A stretch of 64,000 nt of DNA from Pseudomonas mosselii (lineage in GTDB: Bacteria; Pseudomonadota; Gammaproteobacteria; Pseudomonadales; Pseudomonadaceae). The notes under the pieces were generated by a model that saw only the letters and a program-made list of their open reading frames with translations, searched no databases and was not told where the DNA came from. Where the stretch lies: positions 744,001 to 808,000 of the forward strand of contig NZ_VAUO01000001.1 of the NCBI RefSeq assembly GCF_005796105.1, written 5' to 3'. Below, piece by piece: positions 1 through 11,100 of the stretch (the first letter of the stretch is position 1; each line of letters starts with the position of its first letter). The position numbers and the translations under genes were made by a program.

Positions 1-899
1 ATGATCCCGAGCATGGTCAGCAAGGTCCGCATGCGGTGCGATACCAGCGCGATCCAGGCCATGGCGAACGCTTCGCGGAACAACCCCATGCCGGCCACCA
101 AGCGTCTTGGTCTAGGCGCCTCGGCGGCGCCCGGCGCAGACTCGGCGGGCATGTCCCACGCCGAGCGGTTGCACTGGTCGCTGACGATCTGCCCGTCACT
201 GACCTCGATGATCCGCTCGGCATGGGCCGCCACCTTGGGGTCGTGGGTCACCAGGATCACCGTATGCCCGGCCTGGTGCAGCTCCAGCAGGATGCGCATC
301 ACCTCCTTGCCACTGGCAGTGTCCAAGGCCCCGGTAGGTTCGTCGGCGAGGATCACCTGCCCGCCGTTCATCAACGCGCGGCAGATACTCACCCGCTGCT
401 GCTGGCCGCCGGACATCTGGCTGGGCCGATGCGCCAAGTGCCCGGCCAGGCCCAGCCGGGTCAGCAGCTCGCGGGCACGTGCGTGACGCACACCTTGCGC
501 GGTACCGGCGTAGACCGCCGGTATCTCGACATTACGCAGCGCATCGAGGTGCGGCAACAGGTGGTAGCGCTGGAAGATGAAGCCGAAGTGATCGCGCCGC
601 AGCGCCGCCAGGGCCTCGTCGTCCATGTCGCGGGTTTCCTGGCCGCTAACCTGGTAGCTGCCAGCGCTGGCGTGGTCTAGGCAACCCAGGATGTTCATCA
701 GGGTCGACTTGCCCGAGCCCGAGGCGCCGATGATCGCCACCAGCTCGCCGGCATGGATGCTCAGGTCGATCTGGCGCAACGCCAGAAACTCCCGATCACC
801 CGCCATGAAGCTGCGGCAGACGCCGCGCAACTGCAGCAATGCGGGCGGCTGCTCGCCGCCTGAGGGGCACAGGATGTCCGGTGCAACGCTCATGTTCAT
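1..899 (-). CDS. macB: MacB-type ABC exporter (ATPase/permease), partial at window edge
   Basis: Reading the minus strand from the ATG at 897-899 gives an open frame that runs off the left edge, so only about 300 N-terminal residues of a family normally near 650 residues are present. Visible motifs are the Walker A loop GASGSGKST (about residues 58-66), the ABC signature with SGGQQQR, Walker B with ADEPTGALD, and the H-loop VTHD. After a linker the first membrane segment of the permease begins near the edge. The start lies 2 bases after the macA stop codon, so the two are co-transcribed. By family knowledge MacB couples ATP hydrolysis to export through the adaptor MacA and an outer-membrane channel. 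Its place directly after the NRPS genes is the standard position of the lipopeptide exporter in Pseudomonas, so the likely cargo is the lipopeptide (inference). A second ATG at 891-893 is an alternative start. Confidence 0.9.
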   Translation of the reverse strand, partial: MNMSVAPDILCPSGGEQPPALLQLRGVCRSFMAGDREFLALRQIDLSIHAGELVAIIGASGSGKSTLMNILGCLDHASAGSYQVSGQETRDMDDEALAALRRDHFGFIFQRYHLLPHLDALRNVEIPAVYAGTAQGVRHARARELLTRLGLAGHLAHRPSQMSGGQQQRVSICRALMNGGQVILADEPTGALDTASGKEVMRILLELHQAGHTVILVTHDPKVAAHAERIIEVSDGQIVSDQCNRSAWDMPAESAPGAAEAPRPRRLVAGMGLFREAFAMAWIALVSHRMRTLLTMLGI

Positions 900-901
900 G
901 C

Positions 902-2059
902 TCAGGCCCCCGCCAGGTCGCCGACCGGCTCGCCGATCACCACCCGGTCGCCTTCGGCCAGGCCCGCCTTGATCTCAACCTTGACGTTGTTGTTGATACC
1001 CGCCTGCACGTCGCGGCTCTGGGCCTGGCCCTTGGCATCGAGTACCCGCACCCGGTAGCTGCCGTCCTGGTTGCGCGGTCCCAGCGCGGCCACCGGCACC
1101 ATCAGCACCGCCTTGGCGGTATCACGCACGATACGTACCTGGGCGGTCATGGCAATGCGCAGGCGGTGGTCTGGGTTGGGGACCTCGAACAGCGCGTTGT
1201 AGAACACCGCATTGTTCTGCCGAGTGCTGCTGGCGCCGGTCTTGTCGGTGGTCTCCAGATAGTCCTGGGGCGCAGGTTCCGTGCCGCGTAGCGTGGCGTA
1301 GTAGCGTTTGTCCTCGCCCAGGATGGTGAAGTAGACCTGCTGACCGGGGCTGATATGGATCACGTCGGCCTCCGACACCTGTGCCTTGACCGTCATGGTG
1401 TCCAGGTCTGCCAGCTTGAGGATGATCGGGGCAAGCTGCTGGGCGATCACGGTCTGCCCCTCCTGGGTGACGATACCGACTACATCGCCGTCGATTGGCG
1501 CACTGATGCGGGTGTAGTCCAGGTTCACCTTGGCCGTATCGACCTGCACCTGGGCGCTCTTGATCTGCGCATCGAGCGAACGCAGCGCAGCCTGCTGCAC
1601 CTGGTACTCGGACTCGGCGCTCTCATAGTCCTGGCGCGACACCGACTCGTCGCTCTGCAGCAGCTTGTAGCGCTCGTAGACCCGCCGCGCCTGCTGCAAC
1701 TGCGCCTCGGTGGAGCGCCGCTCAGCGCGCAGCTTCTCCTCGTCCACCTCGGCCTGGCGCAGGGTATTGCGCAGCACCAGCGGATCGATCTCGGCGAGCC
1801 ATTGGCCCTTCTGTACCTTGTCGCCGAGCTTGACCTTCAATGCGCGCAACTGCCCAGAAACCTGGGCCCCCACGTCCACCTGGCGGATGCCTTCCAGCAC
1901 CCCGGTGGCCAGCACAGCATTCTCGATATCGCCGCGCTCCACCGTGGCGGTGATGTACAGCGGCGGCTTGGCCGGCGCCTGGATGGCGTACAACGCCACC
2001 CCCGCCACCAGGGCCACGGCAATGCCAAGGCCGATCTTGCGCGTTCTGCTCTTGTCCAT
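902..2059 (-). CDS. macA: MacA-type periplasmic adaptor (membrane-fusion protein)
   Basis: 385 residues. An N-terminal membrane segment (about 10-27) anchors the protein in the inner membrane. It is followed by a lipoyl/barrel-sandwich half (around 45-90), a long alpha-helical hairpin of predicted coiled coil (about 95-180) rich in Gln, Glu and Arg, the second lipoyl half with the family sequence TRISAPIDGDVV, and beta-barrel and membrane-proximal domains. This is the normal length and layout of MacA. The gene starts about 100 bases after the NRPS2 stop and ends 2 bases before macB, so it belongs to the same transcription unit. With MacB and the outer-membrane lipoprotein encoded at 27655 it should make a tripartite pump. 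Export of the lipopeptide is inferred from position and from characterised Pseudomonas lipopeptide clusters, not from the protein sequence itself. Confidence 0.93.
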   Translation of the reverse strand: MDKSRTRKIGLGIAVALVAGVALYAIQAPAKPPLYITATVERGDIENAVLATGVLEGIRQVDVGAQVSGQLRALKVKLGDKVQKGQWLAEIDPLVLRNTLRQAEVDEEKLRAERRSTEAQLQQARRVYERYKLLQSDESVSRQDYESAESEYQVQQAALRSLDAQIKSAQVQVDTAKVNLDYTRISAPIDGDVVGIVTQEGQTVIAQQLAPIILKLADLDTMTVKAQVSEADVIHISPGQQVYFTILGEDKRYYATLRGTEPAPQDYLETTDKTGASSTRQNNAVFYNALFEVPNPDHRLRIAMTAQVRIVRDTAKAVLMVPVAALGPRNQDGSYRVRVLDAKGQAQSRDVQAGINNNVKVEIKAGLAEGDRVVIGEPVGDLAGA

Positions 2060-2131
2060 AAAACGCTCTTCAATCCTGATAAATGTCGCTGGTCCAACGT
2101 TCAGCCAGCAGGTCGTACGGCGCTCGGCGGC

Positions 2132-2153
2132 GTGGGGGCAAGCCTGCCCCCAC
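2132..2153. repeat. Perfect 9-bp inverted repeat, REP-like hairpin
   Basis: GTGGGGGCA and TGCCCCCAC flank a 4-base loop (AGCC) in the 103-base gap between the NRPS2 stop and macA. It resembles the GC-rich REP hairpins common between Pseudomonas genes. There is no U-run after it, so it is not a classical terminator. It could attenuate transcription into macA or stabilise the upstream mRNA 3' end; neither is shown. Confidence 0.6.
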
Positions 2154-2162
2154 CCACCACGT

Positions 2163-5100
2163 TCAACGCGGCACCACCTGCTCCGACCGCGCCTGCCCGT
2201 CCTGCCACCACGCCGCTACGCTGTACACCTGCGGCGCCTTGAGCACGCTGTAGTGGTCACCTGGCCCCTGCCACACCTCCAACTGCGGCAACAGTTGCTG
2301 CCAGCCGCTGCGCATGGCCGCCTGCTCGCGCTGGTTACCAGCGGCATCGACGCAGGCGTTGGCCACCAGCACCAGCCTGGCCGGCCCCTGGTAGATGGCT
2401 TGCGGGCGGTACACCGTGCGCAGCGCGGCACTGAAGGTGCGCAGCGTGCCAGCCAAGGCCTGCACCCCGGCCCGCGCCGGTAACAGCCCGGCTTGCTGCA
2501 TGGCCGCGTGCAGCAGGCGCAGTTGCTGGTCGTCGTCGGCCCGCGCGAACGCCTCGGCATCGATACCCAGGGCCTTGCCGCTGCCCAGTTGCAAGGATTC
2601 CACCAGGCGCTGCAACGCCGCCGTGGTGGTATAGGGCCTGCCGCACACGCTGCCGCAGGTCGGCGCCTCGCTGTCGACCAGGGTCAAGGACGCCACCTCG
2701 CGCCCCTGCGCTTGCAGTTGGCAGGCCATGGCATGCGCCACCCAGCCGCCGAACGAGTGCCCCAGCAAGTGCACTGGGCCTTGCGGGTACAGCGCCTGGA
2801 GCGCCTGCACATGGCAGCGGGCGGCGACCTCCACCTCACGGTGCGGCACGCCGGCGCCTTCCAACCCGCGGGGTTGCAGGCCGTACAGCGGCCGCTCCGG
2901 CCCCAACGCATCGGCCAGGCCGACGAAGCGCGTCACACTATCGCCCGCGCCTGGCACGCAGAACAACGGCGCCTGCCCGGCCTGACCGCTCTGGATAGCC
3001 ACCAGCGGCTGGTGGGCCACACTGGCCGGCGCGCAGGCCAACGCCAGTGCTTCACCCAACGCCTGGCCCAGGGCCTGCACATGGGGCGGCTGCATCATGC
3101 TGCGGTGATCACCCGGCACCTCAATGCTGTGCACCAGCGCCGTGCCAAGGGTATCGACCCAGCCCTGGGCCGGGCTGACGCCGCTGCGTTGCTGGGCACA
3201 GAACAATTGAACCGGCACATCCAGCGGCTCGATCCGGTAATGGGCCAAGGCATGCCCGTGGGCCAGCTCGCGTTCCAGGAAGTGGCGCAAGGCAACGTCC
3301 TCAGCCTCCGCCAGGCCGGCATACAGCAATTGCTCGTCGCGGCAAGCGGCCAGCAGTTCATCGAACGCCGGTGCCTGCTGCTCGAGCACCTTCAACTTGG
3401 CCAACTGCACCAGGCCCGCCGCGCCTTGGGACTGCCAGTACTGGGTGCAGTGCAATAGCAGGTGGCGCTCCAGCAGCCACGGCCCCTGCCAGCGCGGCTT
3501 GCCCTGGTCGGTCAGGCGCGGCAAGAAAGTGTCGATCAGGCCGAGGAAGCTCACCGCCTGATCGGCGCCACGCAATTGCGCGGCGATCTCGTAGGCCAGC
3601 ACGCCGCCAAACGACCAGCCAGCCAGGCGGTACGGCCCTTGCGGCTGCACCGCGCGAATCCGCTCGATGGCCCGGCTGGCCAGGCACTCCAAGGTCTGTG
3701 GTTGGGCTTGACCGAGGGCAATGCCCGGCACGCCGTAGATCGGGAACCCCGGCGGCAGCTGCTGACCCAGCACTGGGAAGTACAGCTCCAGGCCACTGAA
3801 CTCGTGCAATAGGAACAGCGGTGGCTCATCGCCTTCGCTGCGCACGCTCACCAGCCCTTCGGGCTGCGGCACCATACCCTGCTGCATGAGCTTGGCCTGG
3901 CCCGCGACCGTCGGGTACTGGAACAGCTCGGCCAGGCTGCTGGCCAGGCCTTCCTGCTGCAGGCGATTGACCAGGCGAATGGCACTGAGCGAATGGCCGC
4001 CCAGCTCGAAGAAGCTATCGTGACGGCCGACCTGGGCTACCTCCAGCACTTCACCCCATACCTGCGCCAGGCGCTGCTCGAGGGCCGTGGCCGGCGCCTC
4101 GTGGTGGTCCTGGCCAATGACCCCGAGGGCCGGCACCGGCAGCGCCTTGCGGTCGACCTTGCCGTTGTTGTTCAGCGGCAGGCTGTCCATTGCGACCAGC
4201 GCCACTGGCACCATGTACTCCGGCACCCGCGCCTGCAACCAGGTACGCAGGTGCTCCGGGCTCAACGCCGGATCGCGGCGGCTGTACCAGGCCAGCAGGC
4301 GCAGTGGCCCCTGGTCCAGGCGCAAGGCTTGCACCACGGCCTCGCCAATGCCTGGACAGCGCGCGATATGCTGCTCGATCTCGCCCAGCTCGATGCGAAA
4401 ACCTCGGATCTTGACCTGGTCGTCATTGCGGCCAAGGCACTCCAACTGGCCGTCCTCGCGCCAGTAGCCCAGGTCACCGGTACGGTACAGGCGAGCCCCT
4501 GGGCGAGCGCTGAAGCGGTCTTCGACAAAGCGCTCGGCAGTCAGTTGCGCGCGGTTCAGGTAGCCCAGCGCCACGCCGTCGCCGCCGATATGCAGCTCGC
4601 CCACTACGCCCACCGGCACGGGCCGGCCCTGGCCATCGAGCACGTACACACGGGTGTTGCCGATAGGCCGGCCGATCGGCACGCTGTCGCTGCCAGCCGG
4701 CACAGCCCGCACCTCGCTGGTGGTGGCATAACCGGTAGTCTCGGTAGGGCCGTAGCAATGCACCAGGCGCACGTGCGGCGCCACTGCCAGCAGCCGCCTG
4801 AATGCCTCGGGCTCGGCACGTTCGCCACCGCACATGAGCACGCGCAGTCCGGCCAGCGCTTCGGGGATCAACTGCACGTACTGGTTGAACAACGCCGTGG
4901 TCAGGAACATCACGCTCAGCTCACGCAGCAACGGGGCCAGGCGCACCGGGTCCAGCAAGGTCGCCTGGTCGATCACCCACAACTGCCCGCCATTGAGCAG
5001 CGCGCCCCACACCTCGACGGTGCTGGCATCGAACGCAGGGTTGGCGGCGAAGGCCATGCGATCTTCGGCATTGAAATCGGCATAGCCGCTGTTCAGCACC

Positions 5101-8100
5101 AGGCGAGCGATGCCCCGATGCGGCGTTTGCACGCCCTTGGGCGCGCCGCTGGAACCGGAGGTGTACATCACGTAGGCAACACTCTCGCCGCCCTGGGCAA
5201 GGTTTGGGTTGTGCCCCGGCATGTCGTGCAGGGCCAGGCGGTCCAAGGCAATGCGCCGGGTCGGCGACTCCAGGCGGTCAGCGGCGCGGCACAGCAGCGC
5301 CACTGCCTGGCAGTCGCTCAGCATGTAGGCCTGGCGTTCGGCGGGCGCGTTGCAGTCCAGCGGCACATAGACCGCCGCACACTTGGCCACCGCCAGTTGC
5401 GCCACCAGCAACTCCAGCGAGCGTGGCAGCAGGATCGCCACGGCATCGCCAGGAGCCACGCCCTGGCCTATCAAGTAGTGAGCCAGGCGGTTGGAGCGTT
5501 CGTTCAGCTCGCCGTACAGCAAACGGTCGCTGCCCTGCACTGCCGCGACTGCCAGCGGATGGCTGGCAACGCGCTGCTCGAACAGGCGGTGCACCGGCAA
5601 GTCACGGGGGTAGTCGCGGTCGGTGGCATTGAAACCATCGAGCAGGGTCGCACGCTCGTCTGCCGGCAGTATCGACAGGCGGCTCAATGGCGTGTCCGGC
5701 GCCTCGGCCAGGCACTGCGCCAGTACCGTCAAGGCCTGCTCCAGGTAGGCGCAGACACGTCCGGCGTCGATGCCCTCGGCGCTCTGGGCCGTCAAGGCGA
5801 AGCCTGCACCGTCGTCGTCGACGCTCAGGGCCAGCGGGTAGTTGCTGCGCTCCTCGGCGCGTAGCAACTCGATGCCGTGCCAGGCGCGTGCCTGTTCGCC
5901 GGACGTGGCACTGCCGTGGCGATAGTTGAGCAGCGCGCTGAACAGCGGCACGCCCGCTGGCAGGCCACTGCAACGTTGCGCCTGGGCCAACTGAACATGC
6001 TCGTGGCGCAGCAACTCGCTCAGCCGTTGGTGGGTGGCACGCACGCCTTCGGCCACGTTCACCCCGGCCAGGTCGAGACGTAGCGGCAGGCTGTTGATGA
6101 ACACCCCCAGCGCCCGCTCGCTGCCTTCACCACCCGCCAGGCGACCGAGCAGCACGCTGCCGAACACCACGCTGTCACGCCCGGACAACTGCCCGAGCAC
6201 CAGGGCCCAGGCCAGGTGCACGAGGCTGGCGGGACTGACCCCGGCCAAGCGTGCCTGCTCGCGCAGTTGCTCGCTCAACCCTGGCGCAAGCACCCGGTAC
6301 GCCTGGCGCGGAGCATCGCTGCCATGGGGGCGCTGCGTGCCGTAGGGCAAGGTCGGTTCATCGATATCGCCAAGCTGCCTGGCGAAGAACGCTTCGCCAG
6401 CTTCGCCCTCGGCGCTGCGCAGGGTCTGCGCGATGTAGTTACGGTATGGCACGGGGGCCGGCAACTGCTGCGCTTCGCCCAGCAACTGCGCGTGCAACTC
6501 GTGCACCAGCACCTTCAGGGCCACATGGTCGAGCACCGCATGGTGGAACTGCAAGCGCGCCTGAATACGCGGGCCCTGCGCTTCGCGGCAGTGCAGCAGG
6601 CGCAGCAGCGGGGCCTGGGTCAGGTCCATGTGGTCATGCGCCGGATCGTCCAGCGTTGTCACCGCTCGTACCGGCAGGCTCGCCTTGCGCCAAACCGCCT
6701 GTACCGGGGTTGGCAGGCCGTCCCAGTGCAGGCTGCTACGCAGGCTGTCGTGGCGCGCGATGACGGCTTGCAGGGCCGTGGCAAAGGCCTGCAAGTGGTT
6801 GGCATCGCTGAAGGCGAAGTGCACCTGTTGCAGGTAAGGGTCAGCCTGTTCGGGGTTGGCCAAATGATGGTAGAGAATACCGGCCTGCAACGGCCCCAAT
6901 GGGTAGATGTCCTGCACATTGGCGTCACCACCGGCGACGGCGGCGACCACGCTATCGATGGCTGGCTGCTCCAGCGCCACCAGCGGCAACAGCTCGGGCG
7001 TGATGCGCTGGCAGTCGTGAGCGATACGGTTGGCCGGAGCCTCGGTCACGACACCAGCAGCCACTGTTGCTGCCAGCGCCGAAAGGCTCGGTTCAGCGAA
7101 CAGCACCTGGATATCCACTTGCAAGCCTCGGCTGCGCAAGCGCGCGAGCAAGGTGAGCGCCAACAGCGAGTGGCCGCCCAGTTCGAAGAAGTTGTCGTGC
7201 CGCCCGACCCGCTCAAGCCCCAGCAGCTCGGCCCAGACTTCGGCCAGCAGTTGCTCGGTGGCGCCTTGCGGGGCCTCGAATGGCCGACTGGCCAAGGCCT
7301 CGGCGCCCGGTAGCGGCAATGCCTTGCGCTCGAGCTTGCCGTTCGGGCTCAACGGCAGCGCCGCGAGGTGCACGTACAGCGCCGGCACCATGAATTCCGG
7401 CAAGTGGCGCAGCAGTTCGCCGCGCAATGCCTCCACCGCTTGGGCACGCCCGGTGTAGTACGCCACCAGCCGGCGCTCACCCTGTACTTCGGGTGCCAGC
7501 ACGGCGGCTTCCTGGATGCCGTCGATAGCAGTCAAGCAGGCCTGGATTTCGCCCAGCTCGATACGCAGCCCGCGTAGCTTTACCTGGTCGTCGTTGCGGC
7601 CCAGGTACTCCAAATTGCCGTCCGGCAGGTGGCGGGCCAGATCGCCAGTACGGTACAGCCGCCCGCCTGGGGTGAACGGGTCATCGAGGAAGCGTTCGGC
7701 ACTCAGTTCGGCGCGGTTGAGGTAACCGCGAGCCACCTGTACGCCGCCGATGTACAGCTCGCCGGCTACCCCTTGTGGCACCGGTTGTCCATGGGTATCG
7801 AGTACATACAGCTGGGTGTTGGCCACCGGCTTGCCGATTGGCGTGTTGTCCGGCGCCTCGGTGCAGTGCCAGGCGCTGACGTCCACTGCCGCCTCAGTCG
7901 GGCCGTAAAGGTTGTGCAACTCGACAGCGGCCAACTGCGCCTTGAATCGCCGCACCAGGCTGCCGGGCAAGGCCTCACCGCTGCACAGCACACGCTTGAG
8001 CGCGGCAGCTTCGGCATCACCGTGAGCCAGGAAAGCGTCCAGCATCGAGGGGACGAAGTGCATCGTCGTGACCTGCTCGCGCACAATCACCTCGCGCAGG

Positions 8101-11100
8101 TAAGCCGGGTCCTTATGGCCCCCAGGGCTAGCCATGACCAGGCAAGCACCGGTTTGCAGCGGCCAGAAGAATTCCCACACCGACACGTCGAAGCTGAACG
8201 GGGTTTTCTGCAACACCACATCATCGGCACCCAACGCGTATTGCTGCTGGGTCCACAGCAGGCGGTTGACCACGCCACGGTGCTCGTTCATCACGCCCTT
8301 GGGCAGGCCGGTGGAGCCGGAGGTGTAGATCACGTAGGCCAGGTGGTTTGGCGTCAGGCCCTGCACCACCGGGTTGCTGTCCGGCTGTTGAGTCCAGCTG
8401 GCGTGGTCCAGGTCTACCACCGGCAGGCCTTGCGGCACGTGCCGGGTCGCGGCATGGACCAGCACGGCCACCGGTGCGCTGTCGGTGAGCATATGGCTGA
8501 TGCGTTCGGCCGGGTAATCCGGGTCCACCGGCACATAGGCGCCGCCGGCCTTGAGGATGGCCAGTAGGCCGACCACCATCGCCACGCCACGTTCCACGCA
8601 GATCGCTACACGATCGTCGGGTTTTACCCCAAGGGCGATCAGGTGGTGGGCCAGGCGGTTGGCCTGGGCGTTGAGCTGGGCGAAACTCAGCTCGCCGTCT
8701 TCCCCGCGCACAGCCAGCGCGTCGGGGCTGCGCCGGACCTGCGCTTCGATCAGGCCATGCACGGTCTGTTCGAGGTCGTAGTTCGCCGCGCTGGCATTGA
8801 AGCCCAACAATAGGCGTTCACGTTCCTGCACCGGCAGCACGTTAAGGCGCTGCACCGCCAGGTCGGGTTGACGCTCGAGGGCTTGCACCAGGCCTTCGAG
8901 AACCGCCTGCATTTGCTGGCATACCCGCGCGGCGCCAACCTCGGCAGGCACCTGCGCGGTCAGGCGCAGGGCATCGCCGAAGTCATCGACATTGAGGCTG
9001 AACAGAAAGTGCGTGCGCTCCTCGCTGGCCAGGGTCTCGATGCCCTGCCAGGCCTGGCGCTGCACCGCACCTTCCGCCTCGCCGTGGCGGTAGTTGAGCA
9101 TGGCGCTGAACAACGGCTGCGGCGCAGCTACGGCGCTGCAACGCTGGGCCAGGGCCAGGGAGGCATGTTCATGGGCCAGCAGCGCGCTCAGCCGCTCGTG
9201 GGTGTTGCGCACGGCCTGGCGCACGTCAAAACCCTCCAGGTCCAGGCGCAGCGGCAGGGTGTTGATGAACATGCCCAGGCCGTGGCTTGCACCGTCGCCA
9301 CCGCCCATGCGCCCCAGCAGCACGCTGCCGAACACCACGCAGGCCTTGCCGCTGGTCGCTGCCAGCAAGCGCCCCCAGGCCAGGTGCAGCAGGCTGGCAG
9401 TGCTCACCCCAAGCTGACGGGCCTGGCTGCGCAGTTGACGCTGCAAGGCCTCGGGCAGTCGAAGGCGCGCCTCATCGATTGTCCCAACGTTGCCGGCTTG
9501 CGGGTTGAGGCCGTAGGGTAAGGTCGGCTCGTCGATATCGGCCAGTTGGCCACGGAAGAACGCCTCGTGCTCGGCTTCGCTGACACCCAGCAACGCCTGG
9601 GCCACGTAGTTGCGGTACGGCACCGGCGGCTGCGCAGGCTCACCCCCGCCATGCAGGCAGGCGAGCATTTCTGCGCGTACCACCTCCAGCGCGGTGTGGT
9701 CGAGCACCACATGATGGAACTGCAAGGTGGCCAGCAGCCGTGGGCTACCGGGCGTGCGCCTGAAATACAGACGAATCAACGGCGCCTGAGCCAGGTCCAG
9801 CCACTGCGCGGCGGCCTCGCGCTGCTCACGTACCAGCAACGGGGCTTCACGCCACACCACCTGTACAGCGTGCGGCAGGCCCTCCCACAGCACTGCTGTA
9901 CGCAGAATGTCATGCCGGGCGATTACCGTGCGCAGTGCGTCGGCAAAGGCCTGCAAGCGCTCCTCACTGTCGAACGCCAGGTGCGATTGCAACACGTAAG
10001 GATCATGCCCACGGGCGCCTAAGTGGTGGTAGAGGATGCCCTCCTGCAACGGCGCGAGCGGGTAGATGTCCTGCACGTTGGCGGCCCCGCCCGGCACGCT
10101 CTCGACAATCCGCGCGATCTGCGCCGGGGTCAGCGCCACCAGGCTGAGCATGCCTGGGACGATCTGCCGGCAGCCGGCAGGAATGCCATTGGCCGGCACT
10201 TGCACCTGGCGGGCCGGACCTTGGGCTGCAGCCAGCGCGGCCACGCTGGGCTGGCTGAACAACTGACGCACATCGCATTCGATGCCCTGGCTACGCAACT
10301 GCTCCACCAGGCTTACCGCCAGCAACGAATGACCGCCCAGGCTGAAGAAGTTGTCGTGCCGGCCAACCCGCTCAACGCCCAGCACCTCGGCCCAAACCTG
10401 CGCGATGGCGGTTTCGCGCGCGCCCTGCGGCGCCTCGAACACCGGGCCGGCGAGGCTGGCCGGATCCGGGTCGGGTAACGCACGCCGGTCGAGCTTGCCG
10501 TGGGCGGTCAGCGGCAGCGCATCCAGGGGAATCAACGCCAGCGGCAGCATATGCGCCGGCAGGCGCGCAGCCAGGGCCTGGCGCAGCTCGTCGAGATCCA
10601 CCTCACCGTCGGCGCGCAACCAAGCCAGCAAGCGCTCGCCACGCACCAGCACGGCAGCCTCGGCGATCCCCGGCTGCGCTACCAATGCCGCCTCGACCTC
10701 GCCCAGTTCGACGCGCATGCCGCGGATTTTCACCTGGTCGTCGTTGCGGCCCAGGTAATCCAGCGTACCGTCGGCGTTCCAGCGCACCAGGTCGCCGCTG
10801 CGATACATGCGCCCACCCTGGAACGGGTCGTCGACGAAGCGCTCGGCCGTGAGGTCCGCGCGGCCCAGGTAGCCCCGGGCGACCCCGGCGCCACCGATGT
10901 ACAGCTCGCCCACCACGCCCACCGGCACCGGCTGTCGCTGGTCATCGAGCACGTAAGCCCGAGTATTGGGCAGCGGCTTGCCGATATGCACCACGCTGCC
11001 CGGGGTAACCTCCCCGGACGTCGCCACCACGGTGGTTTCAGTGGGGCCGTAGTTGTTGACCACGGCAAAGCCCGGCGCACGGTCGAATGGCCGCAGGCGG

